Below, piece by piece: positions 42,708 through 54,420 of a stretch of DNA of 64,000 nucleotides (its first letter is position 1; every line of letters begins with the position of its first letter). Position numbers and translations under genes: made by a program. Source of the stretch: Armigeres subalbatus (Eukaryota > Arthropoda > Insecta > Diptera > Culicidae). The stretch is taken from contig NC_085139.1 of NCBI RefSeq assembly GCF_024139115.2, forward strand, positions 69,297,203 through 69,361,202. Reading direction: 5' to 3'. The notes beneath the pieces were generated by a model, which ran no database searches, had not been told where the DNA came from, and saw only the letters and a program-made list of their open reading frames with translations.

Positions 42708-44266
42708 TTAAAAAACCTCAAAAGCCAATTCCAGCGCTTAAAGAGGGAAATAAAATTTTATTAACAAATGGCGAAAAGGCTCAAAGACTTGCTCAGCAGT
42801 TCGAGAGTGCTCATAATTTTAGTCTAGGTCTCACTAGTCCAATTGAGGATCAGGTTACACGAAGCTTCGAAGACATTCTCAACCAAGATAATGTTTTTGA
42901 CCCTTCGTTGGGAACTAATTTGGTTGAAGTGAGATCTATTTCTAGAAAATTTAAAATTATGAAAGCCCCAGGTGATGATGGTATTTTCTATATATTTATC
43001 AAAAAACTTCCTGAGAGCTCTTTATCCTTTTTGGTTAATTTATTTAACAAATGTTTTCAATTGGCATACTTCCCAGATAAATGGTAAAACGCCAAAGTTG
43101 TTCCAATTTTGAAGCCGGACAAAAATCCAGCTGAGGCTTCTAGTTATCGCCCAATCAGTTTGCTTTCTTCAATAAGCAAACTGTTTGAAAAGATTATTTT
43201 AAATAGAATGATGGTACATATTAATGACAATTCTATTTTTGCTGATGAGCAATTTGGTTTTCGCCATGGGCATTCAACCACTCATCAGTTATTAAGAGTT
43301 ACGAACTTAATTCGGCTCAACAAATCTGAAGGATATTCGACTGGAGTTGCTCTTCTTGATATAGAGAAAGCATTTGACAGTGTTTGGCATGAAGGTTTGA
43401 TTGTAAAATTGATGAATTTTAATTTTCCTCTGTACATTATTAAGCTGGTCCAAAATTATTTATCAGATCGCTCACTGCAGGTAAACTATCAGAATTCTAA
43501 ATCTGATAGATTACCTGTAAGGGCTGGTGTCCCCCAAGGCAGCATACTGGGGCCCATTTTGTATAACATTTTTACTTCTGACTTACCTGATTTACCACCA
43601 GGGTGTCAACAATCTTTGTTTGCAGATGACACGGGCCTTTTAGCCAAAGGGCGAAGCCTTCGTGTCATTTGTAGTAGATAGCAAAAAAGTTTGGACATTT
43701 TCTCCGCTTACTTGCAAAAATGGAAAATTTCCCCGAATGCTTCCAAAACTCAGCTTATAATTTTCCCACATAAGCCGAGAGCTTCTTATTTGAAACCTTC
43801 TAGCAGACATATTGTCACTATGAATGGGGTTCCAATTAATTGGTCTAGCGAAGCCAAATATTTAGGACTTCTGCTGGACCAAAAATTAACTTTTAAAAAT
43901 CACATTGAAGGCCTTCAAGCCAAATGTAACAAATATATTAAGTGTCTATATCCACTTATAAACAGAAAATCAAAACTTTGTCTGAAGAACAAACTTTTGA
44001 TTTACAAACAAATTTTTAGACCTGCCATGTTGTATGCTGTGCCAATATGGACTAGCTGCTGCAATACCAGAAAGAAGGCACTTCAGAGGATTCAAAATAA
44101 AATTCTGAAAATGATTCTGAAGTTGCCTCCGTGGTATAGTACCAATGAACTTCATAGAATTTCTAATATTGAGACATTGCAACAAATGTCCAACAAAATA
44201 ATTTCCAATTTTAGACAAAAATCGTTGCAATCTTCTATTGCAACGATTAACTCCTTGTACCCCTAG
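42708..44266 (+). pseudogene. Juan-like ORF2 (linker, reverse transcriptase, C-terminus)
   Basis: One uninterrupted frame apart from two stops (about 43085, directly after FPDKW, and 43679, after CSR). Landmarks: EKAQRLAQQFESAHNFSLGL, KIMKAPGDDGIFYIFIKKLP, SYRPISLLSSISKLFEKIIL, EQFGFRHGHSTTHQLL, ALLDIEKAFDSVWHEGL (motif A), VRAGVPQGSILGPILYNIF (motif B), SLFADDTGLLAK (motif C, catalytic Asp pair intact), SPNASKTQLIIFPHKP, KYLGLLLDQKLTFKNHIEGL and the end SSIATINSLYP. The endonuclease domain is missing because of 5' truncation. Only two stops and no frameshift indicate a young copy. Confidence 0.9.
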
Positions 44267-44496
44267 TATAAAATAGGTTAAGTTTAGTTTAAGTTGAAAA
44301 CATTGTAATTCCTACATGGTTCAATTCAACCAGAGGAAAAATTCTAACTGCCAGAGACAATTGAAATGTATTAATAATAACTAAAACTATAACATAGCAA
44401 ATAAGGATGATAGTGTTAAGAAAACACGGAACACCTAGTCTAAGAGATGAATGCATGTGTTAGATAATTAGCAAATAAAATTAGTTAAAAAAAAGG
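42708..44496 (+). mobile_element. Juan-like jockey-clade LINE, 5'-truncated
   Basis: A 1.79-kb insertion with direct repeats GGGTGCTTG at 42699-42707 and 44497-44505, a poly-A end and AATAAA near 44475. It is 5'-truncated, as usual for target-primed retrotransposons. Juan elements are very abundant in Aedes. It interrupts the integrase of a BEL/Pao element. Confidence 0.92.
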
Positions 44497-44505
44497 GGGT
44501 GCTTG

Positions 44506-46245
44506 GGTAAAATATATGGATTTTTGGAGAGGAATAACAACGACGAGTGTCTTAATCTTCCTCCTACTCTTATAATTCCATCGTGATAGAAAGGGTTCAA
44601 ATCTGAAATTCGCTTACACGGATCGTTTTTCTGAATTCGTTGAATTTCATCAAAAAGCATTTCGTGCTGAATAATACGAATTATTAGCTCTAACGAACTT
44701 CTTATCTCTAGAATCGAATGGTCAGATTAATCGTCAAAGTCCGTTGAAATTCTTAGTCTCCTCAGTGATACTAGCCGCTCTGTTTCGTACAAACACTTCA
44801 TGACTAGCAAAAGATTTTTTGAGATAGGCAAGCACGATTTGTACCAAAGATCAACGTCATCAAACTTGATTTTCAAATCATCAATAATCTGGACAGTAAT
44901 CTAGCAGCAAGAAGCTCTTTGCGAGCTATGGTGTAGCATTTCTTAATTGATGCGACTCTTGACTAACTGCAAAGCAAACGTAAGCGAGCTGATCCGTCGG
45001 AAAGTAAACTTCGAACATAAATCACTGCTCCAAAAGCAACGGAAAAGGCATCTGCAAATCCATGAATTTCTACACCTCTCTGAACAGTGAGAAATCCATA
45101 TCGTGGTATAGAAATTTCTCTAACCTTAGGAAGAGCATTTCGAAAATGTAGCCATGATTCAAGTAACTCTCCTTCTATCTTAGGATCCCAACCATGTTCA
45201 GCTGGCCAAAATGTTTGCATATAAATGCAATGACAACAATTGGCGACAATAATTCCAATGGATCAAATAGTCGACCAATTTCGGAGAAAATTATTCGCTT
45301 TGTAAATTCTGTTACATTACTTGGAAGCTGGACCGCAAATAAGAATTGGTCTGTCTGCGGGCACCAAATCAACCCCAGAGCCTTGACTACTTCATCATCT
45401 TCGTTAAAGTTTACTAATTTCTCTCGATCATTTTCGGGTATTTAGTGCAACAATTCTTCGCAAATGGAGCTCCATTCATGGACACGAAAGCCACCGGGCT
45501 CTAATATTTTACCAATCTGCCGTTGCGTTTCAATAGCCTCTGCAGGAGAACTAGCACCGGACAGAATATCATCTACATAGCAATCTTCTTTTACTACTTT
45601 GGCGGCTAAAGGAAATCTTTCTTCTTCATCATCACACAGCTGTACCAAGCATCTGGTAGCAAGGCATGGTGCAGCTGCGGTGCCATAAGTAGCAGTTTTC
45701 AGTTCTAATACTGTTAACGGTTTGGATGGTTCATTTCTCCAAAGAATGCGTTGAAATTTAGTTTGCGAGGGATCAACTAGGACCTATCGGTACATTTTTT
45801 CAACATCAGCAGTAAACACTATAGGATGTTTACGAAATCTAAGAAGAGTGCTGAACTATTCGCTTTGGACTGGTTATCCTACATGAAGCAAATCATTCAA
45901 TGATTTCAACGAAGTGCCAAGCTTTGCTGAAGCATCAAATACGACCCTAAGTTTTGTAGTGGAACTATTTGGTCTCAACACGGCGTGATGAGACATGTAA
46001 TATCTAATTTGATTGGCATCTTCAGATTCATCAACTTCTTGGCAATGGCCTACGGTTTTCTACTCATCAATAAACTTTACATATTCTCGTTTCAAATTTG
46101 AATCTTTATGAAGACGTTGTAACCTGTTCTCTTGGCTTGGCGGCTTTGGTAAGCAATCATTGCTTTCGCGTACCGAGCATCGGATTGCGCTCGCCGCCTT
46201 GCCAACCGACTGAGAAGTTTGAGTTAAGTGCGGAACCAATGTCAA
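44506..46245 (-). mobile_element. BEL/Pao polyprotein relic (RT, RNase H, start of integrase)
   Basis: Sense reading from 46245: a degraded RT start; VVFDASAKLGTSLKSLNDLL and FTADVEKMYR (motif A region, 45790-45960); RCLVQLCDDEEERFPLAAKV; EDCYVDDILSGASSPAEAIE (motif C, catalytic Asp pair); FNEDDEVVKALGLIWCPQTD; LFDPLELLSPIVVIAFICKH; then the RNase H start VEIHGFADAFSVAFGAVIYV (45060) and ARKELLAARLLSRLL; finally GIIRVGGRLRHS and NPYILPKHP, which runs straight into [12 protein letters not shown] on the other side of the Juan insertion. Stops and frameshifts throughout; gag and protease are not visible. Confidence 0.83.
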
Positions 46246-46680
46246 ACCACTACACTATATCCAACATGAACAACAGCACAACAAATCATCGGGTTGATCG
46301 TTGTTAACCGTCGATCGATCGCGCCGCATGCCTCATAACATGCCCCGCTGGGCGCAAGCTGCTTCCAAGTGCCAATGAAATTTTGATACGACACGATATC
46401 ATCCCATATACTACTCACAGTCGGCTGAATGTGATGATCATTGCTATAAAAGCCGAAGTACCTAATTTGATCCACTCATGTCCGATGATACACCTAACCA
46501 TCACGATGCAGTTGAGCAGTTGAGATAGTACTCATCCAAGATCGCCATAGCCCACGAATAAAACCAGTGTGATGAGCGTAGAGACAGTTTAGTTGTCGGT
46601 TTCACGCAGTCCGATAGTGCGAAATAAAAAAATCAGAACCGTATTTCTTGCGAGGTATAAGTTTACGGGAGTGCAGTGCA
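46246..46680. promoter_or_regulatory. Possible LTR or promoter-like segment
   Basis: The segment has TATAAAAG at about 46442 and two AATAAA signals (about 46557 and 46624) on the plus strand, and CCTCATAACA at about 46331-46340, which on the minus strand reads TGTTATGAGG, a plausible LTR start. It sits just outside the 5' side of the BEL/Pao relic. I could not define both LTR ends or a second LTR. Orientation is uncertain. Confidence 0.3.
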
Positions 46681-46911
46681 GTGGAGATAGACACCAAACG
46701 GTGCGAATACGGTGAACTGCTTGGGGTAGATGGAACAGTTGCAATAGTGGGAACAATTGTTAATCAGCTGTTTCTCACCCATTTAGTGTACTCCGTGATG
46801 GAATCTAGTAGGAGAAATATTCTACTCCTGAGGATGATGGTTCAACAACAAATATCTGCCTTTGAGATCGGTAAGATTGCTCAAACTAAAGACCATCTTC
46901 AAAGTGATTGA
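46648..46911 (+). other. Unknown 87-codon open frame
   Basis: Frame starting MRGISLRECSAVEIDTKRCE, with a hydrophobic middle (VAIVGTIVNQLFLTHLVYSV). It lies just downstream of the TATA-like and AATAAA signals, so it may be read-through of an LTR leader or a spurious frame. I recognise no family. Confidence 0.2.
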
Positions 46912-49900
46912 AAGGTGCAGTGATCACGATAATTAATGGCTCAATATCGGCTGCAGGCCTTTTCTTTACCCCAGCATAATTGGCGATGGCGCATCGGTCT
47001 GTCTATTGTTGATGCTTTTATTAAAACGAGAGAACGTATTAAATGTTAGGTATGCCTGATTGAACTGAATAATTCTGTTGCTGGAAGTCAAATTTAATTA
47101 TCCATCCTTCCACGTTCGGATCGATTGGATGTGTTAAAACTAATCGTCCACTGGAGTTCAGCAGTTCAGGAAAGGTATAAAAAAAGTGAACAAAACGGTA
47201 ATAGGTATAATATATGCTGATAAAGAAGAAGAAGATTATCATTTTATGCTAGCGCGATTCGAAAAAAAAAACAATATTGGTGCCGAATAATTATTTTTTA
47301 GTAGATTTAAATTTTTCGAAACTAAACCCTACACTATACTAAAAATCCACACATATTTATAGGCAAAAATCCATAGATTTAACTTATGATGTATATCAGC
47401 GCACACATAACCATTCTCCGCGCGAACTACTAATAAAATATATATAATAAAAATAAAATAAAATAATAATAATAAAATAACTTTATGTGTGGTCTCGAAG
47501 CAATTATTTAATTTATGTGTGGTTCTATATCGATTATATTAGTGTGGAGCTATTGCAAAAATTTATAACGGCGACACATATATCTTATATAGATATTTTT
47601 GGCAGTGTATGCTTTGTGCCTATGTGGAAGAAGTGCTATGCAGATGCTATTTTTAGATAAGTCCAAAAATTACCTACGTCCATAGTTTGAGGGGGGAGGG
47701 AATCCAAGATCTGAGAACATACGTGGAGAGAGAGGATGAAACACCTAAAAAAGGTAGTGGATGTCAAATCGGGGTGATGATTATAGCAGTTAAGGCATAG
47801 AAGACTGAAATCAAAAAAGAACAGTATTCTTTGATTCTATGTTTTTCTATAATTCTAGCTATGGGTTATCAATTATAGCATTGTGGTAAATGAAACTAAA
47901 GAATTATGTCAATAAAACAAAATTATTTATTATATTTATTCTATGAAATGTATATTAGTATTAGTATTTCGCAGTATCACCACAAGACCTCCAATTTAAG
48001 AGTGATTTTGGCGCAATATTATCGTCGATCGGGTTGTGGATTATCGATCGTTTCAACACTTCAAGATACCCATGTGGTAAGGAAAACCTTCAACAATACA
48101 GCACTGTGTAGGATTCCAGGTAAACTTTCTTATGTGTATTACGTATATCTAATATCTATGATGCGGCCTATATCTGCACTTAATTATGACTGATTGTGAA
48201 AAGCAGCAACAGACTAACGCACATACAAAATTAGCTTGAGTGAACAAACACATAGATTGACACTTCGCTGAAATTGAATTAGCAAATTATAGCAAATTAA
48301 TTACTAGATTGGGATTGTAGAAAAAGCGTCAAATGTTTTGGGATTAAATCCCAGGATTGAATCCTCCCATGCAACGTGGAAAAAGACAATGCATGCCTGG
48401 ATTGGGATCGTTTGGGTGATTGGGATTGATCTTTCTACCATTTTTTGAATCTCAGCAGATCCCAGAGTGTGATTTTTTGAAGACTGCTTCTTGTGCTATG
48501 ACGCTTGTTTCGATTTGGTTACAATATGTATATATGTAATGGTATCACCATCACCTTGAATAAATGAAAAATGCTACTGTTCGAAGGCCTTTTTCGCTAA
48601 GACCCTAAGACGCTACCATTTAGAATACATTTTCAGCATCGCCACTGGTGGTGTGGGACGGCACGCCTTTTTATAATCAACTCTTTCTTCACATAGTAGT
48701 ACTCATCGAGCTCTTCAACAGAAAAATGAAAAACATGCTACATGTAGTAATTTGGCACATACGTCACTTTTCATATTAAGGTATTGATGCCGGCGAAGGA
48801 CACTTGTAATAGCGCTGCTAGTCGACCACGTTTATCCTGACCAAAGAGTTTTCGCTGCCATTGTTGAGGTTGAATGATATGCAGCACCACCGATCTGATG
48901 GTTTTTCGTTGAGACTGCTAGCACGTGCTGATGCGTCCGCTCCGCCGCGTCAGCTCTGCTTGAAATCTTGTTCGAACAAAGGATTAGATTCAAATCTCCG
49001 AATTGCTTGATGTTTATGTCTGCGATTGCGATGTAGGTATATGTACGGGATTGATTGGTTTACCTATTTTTGAACTTTTCACCAATTATCGATAATAAAT
49101 AGTTGATGATGGGTGCTATGAAAGATGATATTTACGATCGAAAAACCCCCTTCGATGAATTTTTCACATTCGTTCGTCAGGAAACCTTGATCAGCTTGCA
49201 GCAGAAATGAACACAGGGGGAGTTGGGTAGATGCCATCTAGTAGATGGCTATGTTCATGGTTCAAAAAAATTAATATGGGACGAGACTGCGTGCGGGGAG
49301 CAGATCTACACTAACTGATTATCTCCGGGTGGGTGGGTGAACCATTTCCAAGAATGTCAACTATTTGAACATCAGCATCGCAATTACTTGAAAAAAGTCT
49401 CGCCAATTTCCAGGGCCATTTCCCTTCCCAATTTGCATGTAAGGAGGGGAACAGTCAGTAACACTGCTTCTCAAGTTTGTTACAGTGTAGGGAAAGAAAA
49501 ACAATTCCAGACATCGTTCCGTGGAAAGCAGCATTCGATAGCACATCCCACATTTAAATGGAAAACAGCACGATGAAACACGCTTTTTCGACGCGTGTGC
49601 TGGACTTGATTTGAAAAAAGAAAAAAATATTAGCAATCCTAGGAAGCTTATCAATTAGTGCAATGCCGAATAAAAAGTGTCCCCAAGCAATGTATCCATT
49701 ACCTGTTGTTCTATCGTTAATCGTTGCTGATCTTCTTCGGAAAACTGAAGGCTCGAGGCTGCTAAATAATTGGCTTCGCGTAGAATACACTTATTTTGAA
49801 TCAAGTTTAATTGTGTTATGGTTAGTCTAATGTAAATTGCCGTCAATTCTGAAGATCTCGTTTGTAAACACTACCAAGTAAACAAACAAGTACGTCGTGG

Positions 49901-50028
49901 TCAACTTTAATCGTAATTTCTATCGTTATTATCGTAGTAATATTTGCGAGCTCACTGGAAGCTACCACACGGACACAAGCGGACACTAATTAGGGCGGAC
50001 ATGGATCTTTTCCAACAAGTTCACCCTA
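46912..50028. other. Unassigned AT-rich DNA
   Basis: No identifiable gene or element. A simple AT-rich repeat of AAT/AAAT units lies at about 47435-47480. A minus-strand frame at 47039-47242 (HPIDPNVEGWIIKFDFQQQN) might be an old retroelement tail, unidentified. Frames near 49340-49850 show no signature. Confidence 0.4.
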
Positions 50029-50117
50029 AATGTATGCAATTTCTATAGCATTATGTCAATTCCTATAGCATAAATCAAATAAAAACTGACATAATGCAAT
50101 GGAAATTGCATACATTC
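50029..50117. repeat. Imperfect hairpin with 32-bp arms
   Basis: AATGTATGCAATTTCTATAG and CATTATGTCAATT (50029-50061) pair with AACTGACATAATGCAATGG and AAATTGCATACATT (50084-50117); about three mismatches over 32 bp and a loop of about 24 bases. Size and pairing are like a microRNA precursor, but equally like a tiny MITE. Confidence 0.6.
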
Positions 50118-50159
50118 AGGCGATAATATCGTTTAAATTTACGCTCTGTTTTGGCGTTC

Positions 50160-50562
50160 CCTTTATGTGCATTACTTTTCGTGTAAATTTCAACAAATTT
50201 TTCTATCTGTGAGTCCAAAACGAAACACAAACGAATCCCCCGACAACGGTAGTAGTAGCGGCACACTGCAACAAGGGATTAATATTGTAGTGAGTAACCA
50301 ATTCGAGTTACTTCAGAATGCAGAGCAAGATGACATCAAGGATGAAATGCCGGTGCTAACTCCGCAGCCTTACACAACAACCGAAGTTCTAAGAGTGAAA
50401 AAAAAAAAAAATCAAAGTCCCCAATGTCGGTTGTAGACGAATCAACCAGGCAGGTGCGTGAGCTGATGGCGAAAATCAACATTGCACAAACGGATTACCA
50501 AATGAAGCCTACCAAGACAGGTGTACAACTATTCTGCGCGCCAGAGGAGACCTACAACAACA
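50160..50562 (+). mobile_element. Jockey-type LINE ORF1 (gag-like) fragment, 5' half
   Basis: Plus-strand peptide with VSNQFELLQNAEQDDIKDEM, then after a frameshift in an A-run at 50398-50411 VDESTRQVRELMAKINIAQT, DYQMKPTKTGVQLFCAPEET and YNNTLE. The SNQFELL and K.TKTG.Q..C...E.YN pattern is that of the nucleic-acid-binding ORF1 of jockey-type LINEs. It resumes after a hAT insertion. Confidence 0.7.
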
Positions 50563-50570
50563 CACTAGAG

Positions 50571-51494
50571 CAGGGCTGCCCAACGTACGGCCCGCGGGCC
50601 GGATGCGGCCCTTGGCTCCATTTTTTGTGGCCCGCGGCGTGTGAGAAAAAATACTTCATAACCGGCCCGAAAGCTTTTCTATCTGGCACGAGAAGCTCCT
50701 TCTTATTAATAAATTCTGTAGGTTTTTTTTTCTTATACATAGTGTTTTGGGGAACTGAAAGACTCGCGATTTGGTCGAGGGAATACAATCTTCATAAGGG
50801 GCATTTGATGATCATCTTCAAATCACATAGGATTTAGCAGCTTTGATCCCAATGAAGAAAACGACTACCTGAGGAATGGTGTTAAGACCTGTTTGAAGGA
50901 GCTTGAACTCTTTTTTGAATACTTAAGGCCGAACAACTGATGGAGCTCCGGCAATGACGGGAAATAATACGGGCGTTGTGACGCTTGAAAATTAAAGCAA
51001 TTTGTTGATTTGTTTATTTGTTTATCAATTGTTTATCAGTCACAAAATTTAATTTGTGATATTTCTATGCACATTGATTTTTTCACCAAAAAAGATCTCT
51101 GTTCAAAAACGATCAATATTCGTTATGTAGCGACGCTCGTTATTAAAAAACAACTTTACCTAAGCGATGAATCTCAACCAACAATAATTCTTAATTATGT
51201 GGACGAAAATGGAAGCAGAATACAAAGATTTGTTATGTTAGTTTGTTGGCCAACCCATACCTTGCTTGAGAGAATTTTTTTCTTCGACAAAAAAAGATGG
51301 TTCAAACGCAATAATATCGCATTTGTTTTTTTTTTTAATTTAGCCAATCTGCAAAACTGAACGCCATTTTGAAAAAAAAATTACTTTGGTTGTTTGAAAA
51401 TGTATAAAAAAATATGTACCGAATATTACCTGGCCCGCCAGCGAGCTGTCATTCAGAAAATTGGCCCGTGGCTTGAAAAGGTTGGGCAGGCCTG
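50571..51494. mobile_element. hAT-type non-autonomous element
   Basis: A 924-bp element begins CAGGGCTGCCCAACGTACGG and ends GGTTGGGCAGGCCTG, inverted termini of about 15 bp, with further GGCCCGCGGGCC / GGCCCGTGGC similarity inside. It is flanked by an 8-bp target duplication with one mismatch: CACTAGAG (50563-50570) and CCCTAGAG (51495-51502). The CAGGG..GCCCAAC.. termini with a nearby GGCCCGCGGGCC are characteristic of a widespread hAT group. An internal frame (51010-51360) shows no recognisable transposase signature. Confidence 0.88.
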
Positions 51495-51502
51495 CCCTAG
51501 AG

Positions 51503-51618
51503 GCATTCCATCCAGTTCCACGCAAACATCCAGTTCCACACTTACACTCCGGCCGCAGAGCAGCCAGTAAAAGTCTTCTTATCAGGTCTACCAGTCAAAA
51601 TGTTTTCCCGCAAGTCAG
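51503..51618 (+). mobile_element. Jockey-type ORF1 fragment, continuation after the hAT element
   Basis: In one frame: HTYTPAAEQPVKVFLSGLPV then KMFSRK. The YTP..E.P.K..LSGLP pattern is the RNA-binding end of jockey gag-like proteins. It directly continues the ORF1 interrupted at 50562, which supports the placement of the hAT insertion. Confidence 0.7.
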
Positions 51619-51752
51619 TGGCGTAGCCAGAAAATTGGTCTCGGGGGGGGTTTCCTGAATTTTTTTTTTTCTTTATCGACTCGGCGCCTCGAACCGTGGA
51701 CCTCTATATCTGCAGGCGCTGACACTACCACATAGCTCACTCTAGATCCATA
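51616..51752 (-). mobile_element. Repeat start CAGTGGCGTAGCCAG and a tRNA-like SINE scrap
   Basis: CAGTGGCGTAGCCAGAAAAT at 51616 followed by a G-run is the common 5' end of a dispersed repeat family in animals. Next to it, on the minus strand, GAGCTATGTGGTAGTGTCAG (box A-like) and GGTTCGAGGCGCCGAG (box B-like) lie at a tRNA-like distance (51672-51752). No mature tRNA can be folded convincingly. The far end of the CAGTGGCG repeat is not found. Confidence 0.45.
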
Positions 51753-51839
51753 CCAGTGGGTCGAGCATACTAGATGACATTGCTCATAAATCATGGTCAA
51801 CTTTGTTTTAGTATGGGGGGAATGGTCTTGCTTGACTAC

Positions 51840-52334
51840 CCTATTCAAATGTTGAGTATTTCATGAAAACTGCATTATTACATGCCGAAGCTTATTTTTC
51901 AGAATAAAGTGATGTATGGACGAAACTTCCACAACACTCGAAGGAAATGAAAGGAAAATTGGGCACATATTGAAAATTTATACTACCACCAGAAGCACTT
52001 AAAATTATGTTTCTGCTATTAAGGCATTTTTTTCAGCTAAATCTAATAAAAAGTCATAGAATAAGCCCACTAAACATCCTAGCATCAATGACAAAGTGGT
52101 AGATAAAAGTCTAAAGAAGCTATCAACGACTAATCCTTTTATTATGTGGAGTTAAATTGACGCATTCAGATGATATTTTTACGAAAAAGTCTGAAAAATC
52201 ACAAATCTCGTTTGATGGACCTCTAAATCTCCATGAATTTGGCTGAAAATTGGTCAGGAAACTCCATTTAAGATACTCATTGAAATAGAGGGGTGGCACT
52301 TTGAATCTGAAATACTTTTGAAAATGGTGAACAG
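51840..52334. other. Unassigned DNA
   Basis: No recognisable element; AT-rich, with only short frames. Confidence 0.4.
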
Positions 52335-53320
52335 ATCTAATGTATAATTTAGACTGCTTGCGTCTCGTTAACTGGAACAGACGATCCAATCATGGCAAGA
52401 AACTCGACTTTTTTCGACTTCTTAAAAGGACACAAGGTGGATATTGGTATCGTAACCGAAACTTTTGCACCAAAAACACGCATTTTTTCAACCGAATTTT
52501 TCTTGCGTTTGGTTTGATCGAATGTCTAATGATGGCGTAAGAGGTGGTGGAGTTTTGATAGCGGTCCGAAAGGGTATTAATTTCACTGAGCTTAGCACTT
52601 CAACAAAAGTAATGTGGGTATCTCGATTAGCACGCCGGACGTTGACGTGCGACTATTTTCCTGGACCAAGACGACAATCGAACTGGACACAATTTCGTCG
52701 GGACATCTCCGCCCTCACCAGAAGAATTGAACCATCGTCACTGGAACTATTTGAATGCCAACAAGGCAGACACAATCCTGCTCCAGGAAGCAAATAGTTG
52801 TAGTTTCTACATCCACTTCCCCGATTCCTTCACGTTCCACTCCGCTGGACGTTGTCGTCCAGGATTTGGCCATATCCAACAACCTACTGAACATGACAAA
52901 ACCGGTTAGTCAGTCTATCAGCTTCAGTCGAGCAGATTATACCTAAATGTAGAAATTATGCTCGTGCAGATTGGCTTCGTTTCAGGCGAGAGATCAGCTC
53001 TAAGCTGGACTTACTAAGCCGAGATTGATGCGTATATTGATGTCCTAACAACGACAATAGGGGAAGCAGAAGCTATTGCCATTCCTGAATCCCGACAACG
53101 ATCGTACCAAATTGCAACGATTCCACATAACACGCGACGACTGATCGCGCTGCGAAACAAACGTCGACGTCAGTGGTACAGGAGGAGGGACCCTATCTAT
53201 CGGGATATAGTAACAGCATTGAACCGAAGGATTCGAGAGGATTGCAACAAGGCAAGTTTTGCGAAGTTTAAGGAAACGCTGCGCACACTAAACGATGACC
53301 GCGACACGCTTGCTAGCCGC
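52335..53320 (+). mobile_element. Jockey/I-type LINE endonuclease and linker fragment
   Basis: Allowing for frame changes, the plus strand reads KKLDFFDFLKGHKVDIGIVT, ETFAPKTRIF, DGVRGGGVLIAVRKGINFTE (APE-type endonuclease, first half), then a jump to YFPGPRR, SNWTQFRRDISALTRR, and later ADWLRFRREISSKLDL, IPHNTRRLIALRNKRRRQWY and NRRIREDCNKASFAKFKETL, the linker before the RT. The second half of the endonuclease is missing. It stops near 53320, where sequence of a different, oppositely oriented LINE begins. Confidence 0.72.
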
Positions 53321-53344
53321 AAGCTTTCCACAAGCACACTCCAA

Positions 53345-54420
53345 TCAGATGGCAAATGATCCAGAAACCCCGGTTTTGGAGGTACCTGGCCGGGGTTCGT
53401 TCAGCTTCCCAGCCCCACTACCCTTGTTCGGGGTAGTAACCCTCCGCGTTTTGGAGCGGCCCCAGAGAGGTCATCCCCTGGAGACTGTCTCCCCCGTTTT
53501 GTGACTGCTCCGTTGGAGCAGTGACCCCCGACGTGCCCGCGAATACTTGAGCCTCAGTCTGGGTAGACTTTGGCACCACCGTCTTCGCTGGCACGCCCTC
53601 GGTCGATTCGACCTTGCCCGAGTCCGCGAATCCTTGGGCCTCAGTCTGGGTAGACCTCGACTCCACGGATTTCACGGGTTTACACTTGGCCGTCCCGACA
53701 GCCCTCTCCAGCTTGGCGTCCAACATCGACTTTCGCAGTTTCAGCAAGCTCCTCTTGAGGTCCTTACTGATATTATGCTTCGATGACGCAAAGTCGATGA
53801 TGGAGTCCAGCTGTTCCATCGCCACTTCGAAGGCCGAAAGCCCATCGCGTTTGCGGTTCATCGCCTTCACAAGCCATAGGCCGTCCATAACCTCTACCTG
53901 CGTAGTCTGGGAGATGGTTAAGTGACCCACACTGGCGCTGCGCACCGACTGTTGCTTCTGGCCTCCTAGGCGGAGACCAGAACTACCCACCTCTTGTGAA
54001 GGGGTTGTCGCCTACACTACTACCACTAATTGAAGAATTGACTTGTTTTTCCATTTTGGTCCCACGAGTTGCTCGGGAAAAGACGTCCACCACGCCAGAG
54101 CCCAGCATGACGCGGTAAGGGACAATTACTGTGGAGTCCCCTTGGTCGCACCCACTCACTCTAGCTAGGACAACAGTGCCCAGGCTGCACTACCAGCTAA
54201 GTCTAAAACCCTTAGCTGGCGGTCGATTGTCATCGGAAGACCCGTCATGGAAGCGTGAGATTGGAACTTGTGAGGACCAGAGCTATGTAGGTCGCTCCTT
54301 CCCAGATGTCAACTCACCATTTCGCAGCCCACGACTCCTACTGTCTACAGTTAAGGCCCATTTCCTTTCTCTCGTTGCTGACTCCCATGTGTATTTGTCC
54401 CGTCACATATATTGAACATC
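53345..54420 (-). mobile_element. LINE ORF1 N-terminus and 5' UTR (LOA/R1-type)
   Basis: The minus-strand frame 53990-53418 encodes a 190-residue gag-like N-terminus: LSAFEVAMEQLDSIIDFASS, KRSLLKLRKSMLDAKLERAV and two copies of a STQTEAQ(G/V)FA module. It is preceded (about 54000-54420) by G+C-richer non-coding sequence that I take for the 5' UTR. ORF1 proteins of this style are found in LOA/R1-group LINEs of mosquitoes; the exact clade is inferred. The element is cut at about 53345, where it abuts the plus-strand LINE fragment. Confidence 0.6.
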
